Assembly (NCBI GenBank): GCA_029260675.1
Contig: JAJDCV010000153.1
Location: forward strand, 1 to 14,451
Direction: 5' to 3'
Length of the DNA: 14,451 bases
Source: Phycisphaeraceae bacterium
GTDB lineage: Bacteria > Planctomycetota > Phycisphaerae > Phycisphaerales > Phycisphaeraceae
The translations under genes and the position numbers were made by a program. Shown in pieces: positions 7,198 through 14,451 of the stretch. The number at the start of each line of letters is the position of its first letter. Positions within the stretch are counted from its first letter, which is position 1. The notes beneath the pieces are model-generated. The model was not told the DNA's origin. It saw only the letters and a program-made list of their open reading frames with translations, and did not search any database.

Positions 7198-8638
7198 CCG
7201 CTAAAGCCTCCGGGGCTTCCTCTACGTCGTCCGCATCGGCATCGGCTTCGCCCTCTGCATCGACCGGTCCGGTTTCGTCCGCGTCTTTGTCTTTATCCTT
7301 CTCCTCGCGCTCATCTTTGACGGACTGGTCATGAGAGAGGCCTTCGAGCACTTTGTATGGGCCGACGACCACTTGCTCCCCGGGCTCGAGGCCGCCGAGG
7401 ATCACCGTGTGCGTCACGTCCGACGGACCGATCTTCACCGGGGTCACCAACGCCTTGCCGTCGATGAAACGGTACACGACCGTCGCGATGGTCTTGTCCT
7501 TGTCCACGTGCTCGCTGTTGTCCCGGATATCGACGGGCAGGTCGTCGATCGGCCGGCCCAGCACGGCCTGGCTGGGGACGGTCAAGACTTCGCTATGCCG
7601 GGCGACCTCGATCTCCGCGTCGGCGGTCAGACCGCTGTAGATATGCTCACCCTCGGTCTGAAGCAGGATCTCGGTCTTGAAAAACTTAGTGCCCAGCCGT
7701 GTCGCCGATAGCGCGACCGATCTGACCGTGCCCTCGAAGATACGGTCGGGGTAGGCGAGCATCCTTACGCGCGCGGGTTGCCCCTCGTGGACCAACGCAA
7801 CGTCTGCTTCGTCCAGTTCCGCCACGACCAGCATGGCCGACAGGTCCGCGACCTCCAACAGCACCGTGCCGGGGTTGTTCATCGTCCCGGTGACGGCCAA
7901 CTCTCCCGGCTCGACGTTGACGATCGTCACCACGCCATCGATCGGTGAGGTGATCGTGGTGTAGCTCAGATTATCCTCGGCCCGCTCGATGTCGGCGTCG
8001 GCGGCCTTGAGGCTGAACTCCGCAACCTTCAACGCCCGGCGGGATGCCTCGAGGCTGGCCTGCGCGGAAACGTACCGTGAATCCAACTCATCATGGCGCA
8101 TCTGCGCCTGTTCATAGGCCGATTGGCTGACGTCGCCCGAGGCGACCAGCTCACGGTTTCGATTCAGGTCTCGCCTCGCCTCATCTAATGACGCCCGTGT
8201 GCCCTGTAAGGTCGCGGCCTGGCTTTCGATCCGTGATTTTTCAACCTCGATTTGTGCCGCCTGCCCGTCGCGCCGCGCCTTAGCTGAGCGGAGTTGGGCC
8301 TCTAAGTCCGTTGAATCCAGCTGTATCAACAGGCTGGGCGGCACGGGCGGGTCGGTGTCGGGGTTGCCCTTGGTGACCTTTTCACCTTCGGCAAATGGTA
8401 TCTCGGCGATCCGAGCTGAGACCCGGGCGCTGATCGCCACGTTCGTCATCGGCTCAACCTGGCCCGGCGCGGAGACCACTTCGATCAGTTCGCCGACCGC
8501 GACCGGCTCCAGACGCACCGCTGTGCCGGCCCCCCCGCCACTGCCGCCGGAGACACCCGGGCCCAGCACCGCGACTAGTCCGATCACCCCCACAACCAGA
8601 ATCACAAACCCGATGCTGACCCAAATGATAATCTTCAC
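7166..8638 (-). CDS. HlyD/MacA-family membrane fusion protein with acidic tail
   Basis: 490 residues from GTG, with GAGGGA 8 bases upstream. Residues 3-27 are one membrane anchor, followed by a Gly-rich linker. The barrel-sandwich (lipoyl-like) domain is split around about 68-110 and 226-262 (SPIDGVVTIVNVEPGELA). It is separated by a long coiled-coil hairpin (about 111-225). A beta-barrel domain follows (about 265-345) and a membrane-proximal domain (about 395-435). This is the standard periplasmic adaptor layout, joining the permease to TolC. Two oddities are a Pro/Asp-rich insertion (91-101) inside the first lipoyl half, and a C-terminal tail in which about half of residues 441-490 are Asp or Glu. 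By topology the tail should lie in the periplasm. It starts 16 bp after the four-helix protein gene. Confidence 0.92.
   Translation of the reverse strand: MKIIIWVSIGFVILVVGVIGLVAVLGPGVSGGSGGGAGTAVRLEPVAVGELIEVVSAPGQVEPMTNVAISARVSARIAEIPFAEGEKVTKGNPDTDPPVPPSLLIQLDSTDLEAQLRSAKARRDGQAAQIEVEKSRIESQAATLQGTRASLDEARRDLNRNRELVASGDVSQSAYEQAQMRHDELDSRYVSAQASLEASRRALKVAEFSLKAADADIERAEDNLSYTTITSPIDGVVTIVNVEPGELAVTGTMNNPGTVLLEVADLSAMLVVAELDEADVALVHEGQPARVRMLAYPDRIFEGTVRSVALSATRLGTKFFKTEILLQTEGEHIYSGLTADAEIEVARHSEVLTVPSQAVLGRPIDDLPVDIRDNSEHVDKDKTIATVVYRFIDGKALVTPVKIGPSDVTHTVILGGLEPGEQVVVGPYKVLEGLSHDQSVKDEREEKDKDKDADETGPVDAEGEADADADDVEEAPEALADDQDDADAGE
7207..7211 (-). promoter_or_regulatory. Shine-Dalgarno selecting the ATPase start
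   Basis: GGAGG on the minus strand is 9 bases from the ATG at 7197 and lies inside the upstream coding sequence. The competing ATG at 7155 has only a weak GGGA before it, so the longer product is favoured. Confidence 0.55.
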
Positions 8639-8654
8639 GGTTTGATTCCCTCGG

Positions 8655-9206
8655 TTAGGCGTGCGTCGGCATCGGGCCGGCTTCGTCGTCCCACGGCTCG
8701 GGGCTGAACGCCTCCACCACCGCAGGCCGTGTCAACAGGATCATCATCGCCAGATAGTACACGATCAGCCCCAGCAGAACGACGAAACCAACCACCGCCC
8801 CGATCATCATCACGCCGTGCTCGGGCTTGCCCGATGTCTGCTCCAACATCGGGACGGTCATCAGGAAGTGCTGGATCACTGCCCCGATCACTTTCATGAA
8901 GATCGAAAAGACGCCCCACCCAATCGTCGCCAGCCGGGCCCAGGGCTTGAGCTGAAACATCCCGATCGACGCCGCCACGATCACGACCGTCGCCAGAAAC
9001 ATCAGGCCCAAGTTGACGTCACTATAAAGACGGAACCCGGCGTTGTTCTCCATCAGGTCCAGCGCCGGGTTGGGCTGGCCGGTATCCGGGAACGGGATCA
9101 GACCGAGCCGAAACACCAGGCCAAACAACAGCGCGATACACCCGAACCCCGCGAAGACCAGGTTGATGATCGCCAGCACCGTCACGGACGTCGGTCGCTC
9201 TTTCAT
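8655..9206 (-). CDS. Small four-helix membrane protein of unknown function
   Basis: 183 residues from ATG at 9206, chosen because AAGGGG lies 7 bases upstream and hydrophobic sequence starts soon after. The frame extends further upstream (to 9338), but that part looks non-coding. Four likely membrane helices lie at about 8-36, 65-83, 91-115 and 131-158. KPWAR (87-91) sits between helices 2 and 3, and an acidic C-terminus (EPWDDEAG) faces one side. I do not recognise the family. As first gene of the operon, 16 bp before the fusion-protein gene, it could be an accessory or regulatory subunit of the exporter; that is inference from position only. Confidence 0.8.
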   Translation of the reverse strand: MKERPTSVTVLAIINLVFAGFGCIALLFGLVFRLGLIPFPDTGQPNPALDLMENNAGFRLYSDVNLGLMFLATVVIVAASIGMFQLKPWARLATIGWGVFSIFMKVIGAVIQHFLMTVPMLEQTSGKPEHGVMMIGAVVGFVVLLGLIVYYLAMMILLTRPAVVEAFSPEPWDDEAGPMPTHA

Positions 9207-9526
9207 GGCAGAACCCCTTTTGCGAGAGCCAGACTTATGTGAATAGACGTACCCAACGCGAAAACATGACAGCCTCGTATTCAGATTAATGGGTATTCTA
9301 CTGATTTGCTGGCCCCAAGGCTGGGAATTTCGTGTCACCAGGCCCCATTGCCGGTCTATTCAGGCCCCGGTGCAAACGCCCGCACGAGCAGCCGGACATG
9401 GCCTTTGCTACCACGACAGTCACGCGATCACGATCGTTTGCCCGGATGTAACAGTTTTCATAGAACCCGGGACAGGATTCTTAGATAGTAGGTGGTATTA
9501 GATCATTGCTCTAAAGGGCCCCCTGC
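9207..9526. other. 320-bp divergent intergenic region
   Basis: It must contain promoters for the minus-strand exporter operon and the plus-strand gene at 9527. I found no convincing -35/-10 pair in either direction. TAGAAT on the minus strand near 9297 and TATTAG on the plus strand near 9496 resemble -10 boxes but lack partners. The octamer palindrome ACGATCGT is at 9430-9437. Short open frames here show no protein-like content. Confidence 0.5.
9214..9219 (-). promoter_or_regulatory. Shine-Dalgarno of the four-helix protein gene
   Basis: AAGGGG on the minus strand, 7 bases from the ATG at 9206. It fixes the start at 9206 instead of the longer open frame reaching 9338. Confidence 0.6.
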
Positions 9527-11035
9527 ATGACCCTCCATGATCTGCCTCGATGGATGTTGAACTGGCTGTTGCCGGGCCTGCCATGGATGTGGCTGGTGGT
9601 CAGTGCGTTGGGGGTTGCGTTGTTGATCGCGGCCGGTCGGCGGCGACAAACACTGGTGCCGACCTGCCCGGTGTGCAAGTACGACATGCGCGGCTCACCG
9701 GGCCTAAGCTGCCCTGAGTGCGGGCACACGGTCAGCCAACGGGATCAGTTTTTTTCTCGGCCGCGTCCGAAGTGGGCGATCGTGCTGAGTGTCTTGATGA
9801 TCATTTGCGGGCCGTATGTGGATCTTGTGCAGTACCGCTTTGTTGCGGGTGAAACATTACAACAGGCGGTCGTGCCCAACACGGTCTGGATCGTGGGCTA
9901 TCCGTTGTTCCCAACATCGGCGAACGAGGCGATCGATGTACGAATCAGAAGATGGGAACTAAGAACCTACGGCCAATCGTTCATAGGCCAATATCCCCTG
10001 CCGAGATCCCACATCCTGAGATATGTCTACGGCCAAGATCACAATCGTCCCAGAACTTACCTGCCCGTAGCCGACTGGCAAATACGACTGCTGGCACGGC
10101 ATAGTCAGCGTTGGCTTACCGAGAGGCTTGCGGCAGGTTACAACGGCATGAAGTATACATACCGGCCCTATTACTACCTGATGCTTGCCGAGCAGTACAC
10201 CGACGACGCCTATGCCCGCGAGCAGATCATCGCCGGCCTGACGAATAGCGACTCCACCGTCTGGAGTACCTGCTACAAGAGTGTCGCTCAATTCCATGAT
10301 CGCGCCGCGCCTTACGTGCCTCACCTCAGCCACCTGCTGCGTCAGGAACACATCGGCTGGCGGCAGCTCTCGACGTTCCACCCCGTCGGCCGGTACCCCG
10401 GCAAACGCGAGCTGATGATCGATCGCAGCGGGTCATTGAAATACCTCGAGATAGCCATCGGCCGCAGCGGCGAACCCGCGATTGAAGTCGCGTCTCGGTG
10501 GCTCATGGAAGACGATGAAAGACTTCGTGGCTCGGCGGTCCGTATCCTGTCCTATGCCGACGTTCAATACGACCTGGCGCAACCCCTTGCCGATCGTGTG
10601 GTGGATGAACTCATCTCAATGCGCGTAGATTCCCAATACCACAACCTCATCGGGCATCTGGGAACGTCAGCGGCAAAACACGCCCGATTTTATCTCAACT
10701 CAGAATCATCCAAGCAGCGGTTCCATGCTGTACGGATGTTGGGCTCGATCTACTTTGACGGCCCCGAACGCCGGGCGGACCGGGCCGTGCACCTTGACTA
10801 CGGATCGCGTGAGGATCTGAGAGACGAATGGATCACCCGTGTGAAAGACCCGTCCTATAAAGAGACCCTGATCGACATCGCCCGGATCGCATCCGAGGAT
10901 CCGGATGAATTGGCCCGACGAAACGCAGAGCGATTTCTTGAATACAACCAGTTAATAGGCACTGTCTCGCTTCGCCGTAACCTCTACCAGCAACCCACGG
11001 GGAAGGGTAGACACTACCAATACAACAGTTTCTGA
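9527..11035 (+). CDS. Membrane protein with zinc ribbon and HEAT-like C-terminal part, function unknown
   Basis: 502 residues from ATG; AAAGGG lies 8 bases upstream. Membrane helices are likely at about 19-37 and 83-99. Between them is a zinc ribbon (C47/C50 and C62/C65, CPVCKYDMRG...SCPECG) of a type frequent in planctomycete membrane proteins. Residues 100-500 are soluble. A Tyr/Arg-rich part (about 140-220) is followed by paired helices resembling HEAT repeats (about 228-275, 313-345, 385-410 and 430-480). No catalytic motif is visible. HEAT-like arrays usually bind partner proteins, so a membrane-bound scaffold is a reasonable guess only. It is the only plus-strand gene, divergent from the exporter operon and convergent with the cco cluster, whose last stop is 29 bp away. 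Confidence 0.82.
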   Translation: MTLHDLPRWMLNWLLPGLPWMWLVVSALGVALLIAAGRRRQTLVPTCPVCKYDMRGSPGLSCPECGHTVSQRDQFFSRPRPKWAIVLSVLMIICGPYVDLVQYRFVAGETLQQAVVPNTVWIVGYPLFPTSANEAIDVRIRRWELRTYGQSFIGQYPLPRSHILRYVYGQDHNRPRTYLPVADWQIRLLARHSQRWLTERLAAGYNGMKYTYRPYYYLMLAEQYTDDAYAREQIIAGLTNSDSTVWSTCYKSVAQFHDRAAPYVPHLSHLLRQEHIGWRQLSTFHPVGRYPGKRELMIDRSGSLKYLEIAIGRSGEPAIEVASRWLMEDDERLRGSAVRILSYADVQYDLAQPLADRVVDELISMRVDSQYHNLIGHLGTSAAKHARFYLNSESSKQRFHAVRMLGSIYFDGPERRADRAVHLDYGSREDLRDEWITRVKDPSYKETLIDIARIASEDPDELARRNAERFLEYNQLIGTVSLRRNLYQQPTGKGRHYQYNSF

Positions 11036-11064
11036 TCGTGGCGGAGCGTCGGCACACCTCACCG

Positions 11065-11214
11065 CTAGGGTTTTTCCTCATCATCATTCAGCATCCGCAC
11101 CGCGGGGCTGTCAAGGTCGTCGTACTGGCCGGAGCGGGTGGCCCAGATGAAGGCGGCGACGAAGGCGATTGCTAGAACAATCGCTAACGGCAGGACCAGG
11201 TAGATGACGCTCAT
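11065..11214 (-). CDS. ccoS: CcoS, cbb3-type cytochrome oxidase assembly protein
   Basis: 49 residues (ATG 11214, stop TAG at 11065-11067). One membrane helix (about 4-25) is followed by WATRSGQYDDLDSPAVRMLNDD. The order helix, F-x-W, GQ-[FY]-DDL, R-x-L-x-DD is the defining pattern of CcoS. CcoS is needed for insertion of haem and copper cofactors into cbb3 oxidase. Its start overlaps the ccoI stop by ATGA, the same coupling seen in other cco clusters. At 49 residues it is near normal family length. Confidence 0.9.
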   Translation of the reverse strand: MSVIYLVLPLAIVLAIAFVAAFIWATRSGQYDDLDSPAVRMLNDDEEKP

Positions 11215-13709
11215 GGCTTATCTCTTGCTTCGGCCTCGCCGGTCACAAACGCGCGGTTGCTCACCGCCAACGTCAGCACGGAGAGCGAACTGATCGGCAT
11301 CAGCACGGCCGCGATCAGCGGGTTGATGATCCCCATCGCGGCGAGGCTGACGCCCACCGCATTATAGGCAAGTGACACCGACAACCCTCGGCGGATGCCT
11401 CGGATCACCTGGTGCGAAGCGCGGGTCAGGCCGATGATCGGCATCAGGCCCGGCCGGCTTAGATAGATGTCCGCCGCCGCGAGGCTGGCCTCGGCACCGC
11501 CGTGGACCGCGATCCCCAGGGTCGCCGCCGCCAGCGCCGCGGCGTCGTTGACCCCATCGCCGACCATGACGACCGGGCCAAGTTCGTTGTAGCGGTGAAC
11601 CAGTTCGACTTTCTGCTCGGGCATGATGCCGCCGTGCGTGTCGTCCGGTGACAGGCCCAACGAATGGGCGATCTGGCTGACCACGGCCTTGTGATCGCCG
11701 GAGACCATGCCCATCCGCCAACCCATTTGGCGCAGCGTGTCGATCGCCTGCTTCGCATCGGGTCGAACCGCGTCGCCGAACGCTGCTACCGCACGGACCT
11801 CACCGTCGACCGAGATCAAGACGGGCGTGAGACATTCAGCGATGATCTGTTCGAGGTGCGCTTGCGTCCAATCCGGAACCTGTGCTTTGCATTGATCGAG
11901 GTAGTCTTGCGATCCGATCTGGACGAGCCTGTCACCGACCCGGGCGCTGATCCCGCCGAGGTGGGTCTGCACGACCTCGGCCGCAACATCTTCCGTAGTG
12001 GGCGCACCCAACGCTTCGATCATCGCCCGTGCGATCCGGTGGGAGGAGTGTGCCTCGACCTGTGCGGCGAGCGGTTTGACCGACTCATCGCCGAACCAAT
12101 ACACCAGAGCGGTCCTGCCGAGCGTGACGGTGCCGGTCTTATCCAGAAGGATCGTGCCGGGTCGGGCCATGTGTTCCAGCGCCGCGCCGCCCTTGATCAA
12201 GACCCCTCTGCTCGCCGCCCGTCCGATCGCGACGGCCAGTGTCAGCGGGGTCGCCAAACCTAAAGCGCAGGGGCAGGCGACGATCAGCAGCGCCACCGTG
12301 TGGTCCACGGCATGTGTCGGGTCGTGCCAAAGCCAGAACGCAAACGTCCCCCCCGCCAGGGCGATCACGATCGCCACAAACCAGCCGGCAAGCCGGTCCG
12401 CTGCCTGCACGGCCGGGGCCTTGTTCCGCGTGCTCTCCTCAACCAGATGCATCAATGCCCCGACCCGCGTGCGCTCCCCGGTGGCTTCGACCCGGACACG
12501 CAGCGTCGATGACAGGTTGACGCTGCCGGCATGAACACGGTCGCCTGCGGTGACGCCGACCGGTCGGGACTCGCCGGTGAGCAGGGATTGATCGACGTCA
12601 CTTGTTCCACAGACAACCTCGCCATCCACGGGCGCCGATTCCCCGGCGATCAACTCGACGATCTCACCTTGCTCCAGAGCCTCGATCGGGACCTCCGTCA
12701 CCGCTTCGCCGTCCACACGACGGGCGGACACCGGGGTCAATCGGAACAATTGCTCAACCGCATCGGCGGCGCGGCGTTGCTGGCGGCGTTGGATCGCCCT
12801 GCCTACCAGCAACAAGAAGACCAGCACGGTCAGGGAATCGAAGTAGACCTCACCGCCTCCGGATACCGTGTTTACGGTTCCCGCGACCCCCCCCGCTAAC
12901 AAACCCAACGCGATCGGCAGGTCCATGTGTGGGGTGCGTGTACGGATCGCCGACCATGCGCCGCGGAAGAAGACCGACCCCGGCCAAACGAGTGCTACCA
13001 GCGCGATCCCCATCCCGACCCAGCGGAACAATGTCCGGTACTGGTCCTCGATCCCGGTGAAGTACCCGGCGTAGAGGCAGATCGCCAGGATCATCGCGTT
13101 GCCGACCGCCGCACCGGCCACACCGATCCGTATCAGCTCCCGCCGGTTCTCTTTTATTACCACCGCCCCGGCCGCGACATCGCGCGCCGGGTGTGGCGGG
13201 TAGCCCAACGAATCCAGCGCCGACGCGATCTTCGACAACTCAACCTTGTTCGGATCCCACACCAGGCGGACCTGCGACCTGGGCATATTCAGCCGAGACT
13301 CGACCACACCCGGGACCACGCTCGGCAGCTTCTCTACGAGCCAGAGGCAGGCCGCACAGTGGACCCCTTCAAGATAAAACGCCGTGCAGCGCAGGCCGTC
13401 GGGCCGGCCTTCGCAACAGCGATCAATGAACGACTCGTGGTCAAACGCGGCGTAGCCGGCCCCGGTGGTCTTGGCGGGTTGCTTTTGGGTCGCTTGCTTT
13501 TCTTTAAGTCGGTAGTAGGAATCCAGGCCCATCTGGTGGATGACAGCAAAGACCGCCTCGCAGCCGTGGCAGCAGAACTGCTTGTCCTCGTCGTCGTTGA
13601 TCAAGCCTTTAGGGACCGGCAGGCCACAGTGTGCGCAGGGGACCGGCGCGGACGGTCGAGGCGTCTGCGTAGCGAGGTCTACGGGCCTGGTGGGTGAGTC
13701 AGTCGGCAT
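11211..13709 (-). CDS. ccoI: CcoI/FixI, copper-exporting P1B-type ATPase for cbb3 oxidase assembly
   Basis: 832 residues. An N-terminal metal-binding region has CAHCG (25-29) and FCCHGC (45-50), typical of CcoI/FixI. A heavy-metal-associated domain with CAAC follows (118-121). Catalytic motifs are TGES (378-381), CPC (479-481), DKTGT (523-527, Asp523 phosphorylated) and GDGVND (717-722). YN (782-783) and MPISS (804-808) in the last two helices fit the Cu(+)-specific P1B-1 group. It moves copper out of the cytoplasm for the oxidase active site. One oddity is that the conserved His-Pro of the nucleotide-binding domain reads His557-Arg558 (HSSHRIARA). The gene overlaps the upstream TauE/SafE-like gene by 11 bp and ccoS by 4 bp. 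A clear Shine-Dalgarno is lacking, which suits coupled translation. Confidence 0.95.
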   Translation of the reverse strand: MPTDSPTRPVDLATQTPRPSAPVPCAHCGLPVPKGLINDDEDKQFCCHGCEAVFAVIHQMGLDSYYRLKEKQATQKQPAKTTGAGYAAFDHESFIDRCCEGRPDGLRCTAFYLEGVHCAACLWLVEKLPSVVPGVVESRLNMPRSQVRLVWDPNKVELSKIASALDSLGYPPHPARDVAAGAVVIKENRRELIRIGVAGAAVGNAMILAICLYAGYFTGIEDQYRTLFRWVGMGIALVALVWPGSVFFRGAWSAIRTRTPHMDLPIALGLLAGGVAGTVNTVSGGGEVYFDSLTVLVFLLLVGRAIQRRQQRRAADAVEQLFRLTPVSARRVDGEAVTEVPIEALEQGEIVELIAGESAPVDGEVVCGTSDVDQSLLTGESRPVGVTAGDRVHAGSVNLSSTLRVRVEATGERTRVGALMHLVEESTRNKAPAVQAADRLAGWFVAIVIALAGGTFAFWLWHDPTHAVDHTVALLIVACPCALGLATPLTLAVAIGRAASRGVLIKGGAALEHMARPGTILLDKTGTVTLGRTALVYWFGDESVKPLAAQVEAHSSHRIARAMIEALGAPTTEDVAAEVVQTHLGGISARVGDRLVQIGSQDYLDQCKAQVPDWTQAHLEQIIAECLTPVLISVDGEVRAVAAFGDAVRPDAKQAIDTLRQMGWRMGMVSGDHKAVVSQIAHSLGLSPDDTHGGIMPEQKVELVHRYNELGPVVMVGDGVNDAAALAAATLGIAVHGGAEASLAAADIYLSRPGLMPIIGLTRASHQVIRGIRRGLSVSLAYNAVGVSLAAMGIINPLIAAVLMPISSLSVLTLAVSNRAFVTGEAEARDKP

Positions 13710-14451
13710 CTTTCACACAACAGGGTAGCGGCCCGTCGTTGAGATGCTTGACCTGCTCGGCCGCCTGTTCGGGTGTCTGCTGGGCGGGGGTGCCGGGCGA
13801 CTGGGCATAGACGGCTGAGGAAAGCTCGACGCGGTGGATGACGGTGTAGATGCCGACGAGAACGATGGCGATGGCGGTAATGGCGGGCATCTTCCGACCC
13901 AGCACGCCGGTGACGCCCTGGATCCCCACACCCAACGCGACCAGTGCGGGCAGGGTGCCGGCCCAGAAAGTCGCCATCGTCAACGCCCCCCACAATGGGC
14001 TTGCGGTCCCCGCGGCGGTGATGGCAAATGCGTAGAGCCAACCGCAGGGCAGCAGCGTCGTCAGCAGGCCGATGGTTAATGCACGCGACACCGGCGGCAT
14101 CTCCATCGCAACCCGCTGCCCCGCGCCGACCACCCGGTGGATCAGTTTAGGCACCGGTGCCTTGGGGAGTCTGGCCCCCATGATGCGCAACAGCGTGACC
14201 AGTCCGAACACGACCATGACCGCCCCGGCGGTGATCGCCGCGGCGCGTTGCAAGCCCACGAACTCACCACCTAAGTCAAGCGCCGCACCCAGTGCGCCCC
14301 CGGCTGCGCCCAGCGCGGTGTACGTCACCAACCGACCGCCGTGATAAGCCGTGCTGAGCATCGCCTTGCCGCGCAGGCCCGGCCGATCATCCGTCCCGAC
14401 CGCAAAGGCGACAAACGCCCCACACATCCCCACGCAATGCAGGCTGCCCGC
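13699..14451 (-). CDS. DsbD/TauE-SafE-like membrane protein of the cco cluster, 5' end beyond window
   Basis: 251 codons including the stop are visible, and the frame is open to the edge, so the N-terminus is missing. The first visible residues, GSLHCVGMCGAF, and a later LLPCGWLYAF segment are the two Cys-containing motifs of the DsbD-like / sulfite-exporter TauE-SafE family. About five membrane helices are visible. Members commonly sit beside ccoI and are thought to support copper or thiol handling during cbb3 oxidase assembly; sulfite export is not implied. After the last helix comes a soluble tail of about 45 residues, rich in Gln, Pro and Ala, ending PLPCCVKDAD. It overlaps ccoI by 11 bp, so the two are probably co-translated. 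Confidence 0.87.
   Translation of the reverse strand, partial: AGSLHCVGMCGAFVAFAVGTDDRPGLRGKAMLSTAYHGGRLVTYTALGAAGGALGAALDLGGEFVGLQRAAAITAGAVMVVFGLVTLLRIMGARLPKAPVPKLIHRVVGAGQRVAMEMPPVSRALTIGLLTTLLPCGWLYAFAITAAGTASPLWGALTMATFWAGTLPALVALGVGIQGVTGVLGRKMPAITAIAIVLVGIYTVIHRVELSSAVYAQSPGTPAQQTPEQAAEQVKHLNDGPLPCCVKDAD

Noticed and set aside
9207..9501. Upstream extension of the four-helix protein frame (to 9338) and a plus-strand frame at 9289-9501
   Set aside because: Neither has a ribosome binding site or protein-like composition; the AAGGGG site fixes the real start at 9206.
11036..11076. Possible bidirectional terminator between the two convergent genes
   Set aside because: GCGG (11041-11044) can pair with CCGC (11062-11065) and TTTTT follows at 11071-11075, but the stem is only 4 bp with mismatches and overlaps the ccoS stop codon.
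11664..13697. Long plus-strand frames opposite ccoI, up to 256 codons
   Set aside because: They are antisense shadows; all P-type ATPase motifs occur in the correct order in the minus-strand frame.

Overview
The window is GC-rich bacterial DNA that most resembles Planctomycetota, probably Phycisphaerae-like. That placement is inferred from protein signatures. The large extracellular protein at the left edge carries a variant of the planctomycete LEPR-XLL N-terminal motif (LEQRMLLSA), and the plus-strand gene at 9527 has the CPVCKYDMRG...CPECG zinc ribbon that is common in membrane proteins of this group. No rRNA, tRNA, CRISPR array, transposase or phage gene was recognised. Eleven protein genes are supported, ten on the minus strand and one on the plus strand.

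Layout, left to right. (1) 1-2552, minus: a large secreted-type protein, cut at the window edge, with a seven-bladed FG-GAP (integrin-alpha-like) propeller, a short RTX-like calcium-binding stretch, then Ig-like repeats. (2) 2553-2941: a 389-bp intergenic stretch with a good promoter candidate for gene 1, a group of inverted repeats of unknown role, and a terminator-like hairpin. (3) 2942-9206, minus: six tightly packed genes read right to left. They encode a small four-helix membrane protein, a membrane fusion protein, an ABC ATPase, a MacB/FtsX-type permease, a TolC-type outer-membrane lipoprotein and a SprT-like zinc protein. The middle four form a complete MacAB-TolC-like tripartite efflux or export machine; cargo cannot be read from sequence. 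(4) 9207-9526: a divergent intergenic region without clear signals. (5) 9527-11035, plus: a two-helix membrane protein with a zinc ribbon and a HEAT-like helical C-terminal part, function unknown. (6) 11065-14451, minus: an overlapping cluster of a DsbD/TauE-SafE-like membrane protein (cut at the right edge), the copper P-type ATPase CcoI and the 49-residue CcoS. This is the assembly half of a cbb3-type cytochrome oxidase locus, so the organism probably respires at low oxygen; the oxidase structural genes may lie beyond the right edge.

Nothing here is clearly a new defence or mobile system. The points most worth checking are the loss of the conserved HP proline in CcoI, the acidic tail of the fusion protein, the four-helix leader and SprT-like tail of the exporter operon, the Cys-Cys tail of the TauE/SafE-like protein, and the inverted-repeat cluster near 2813-2928.
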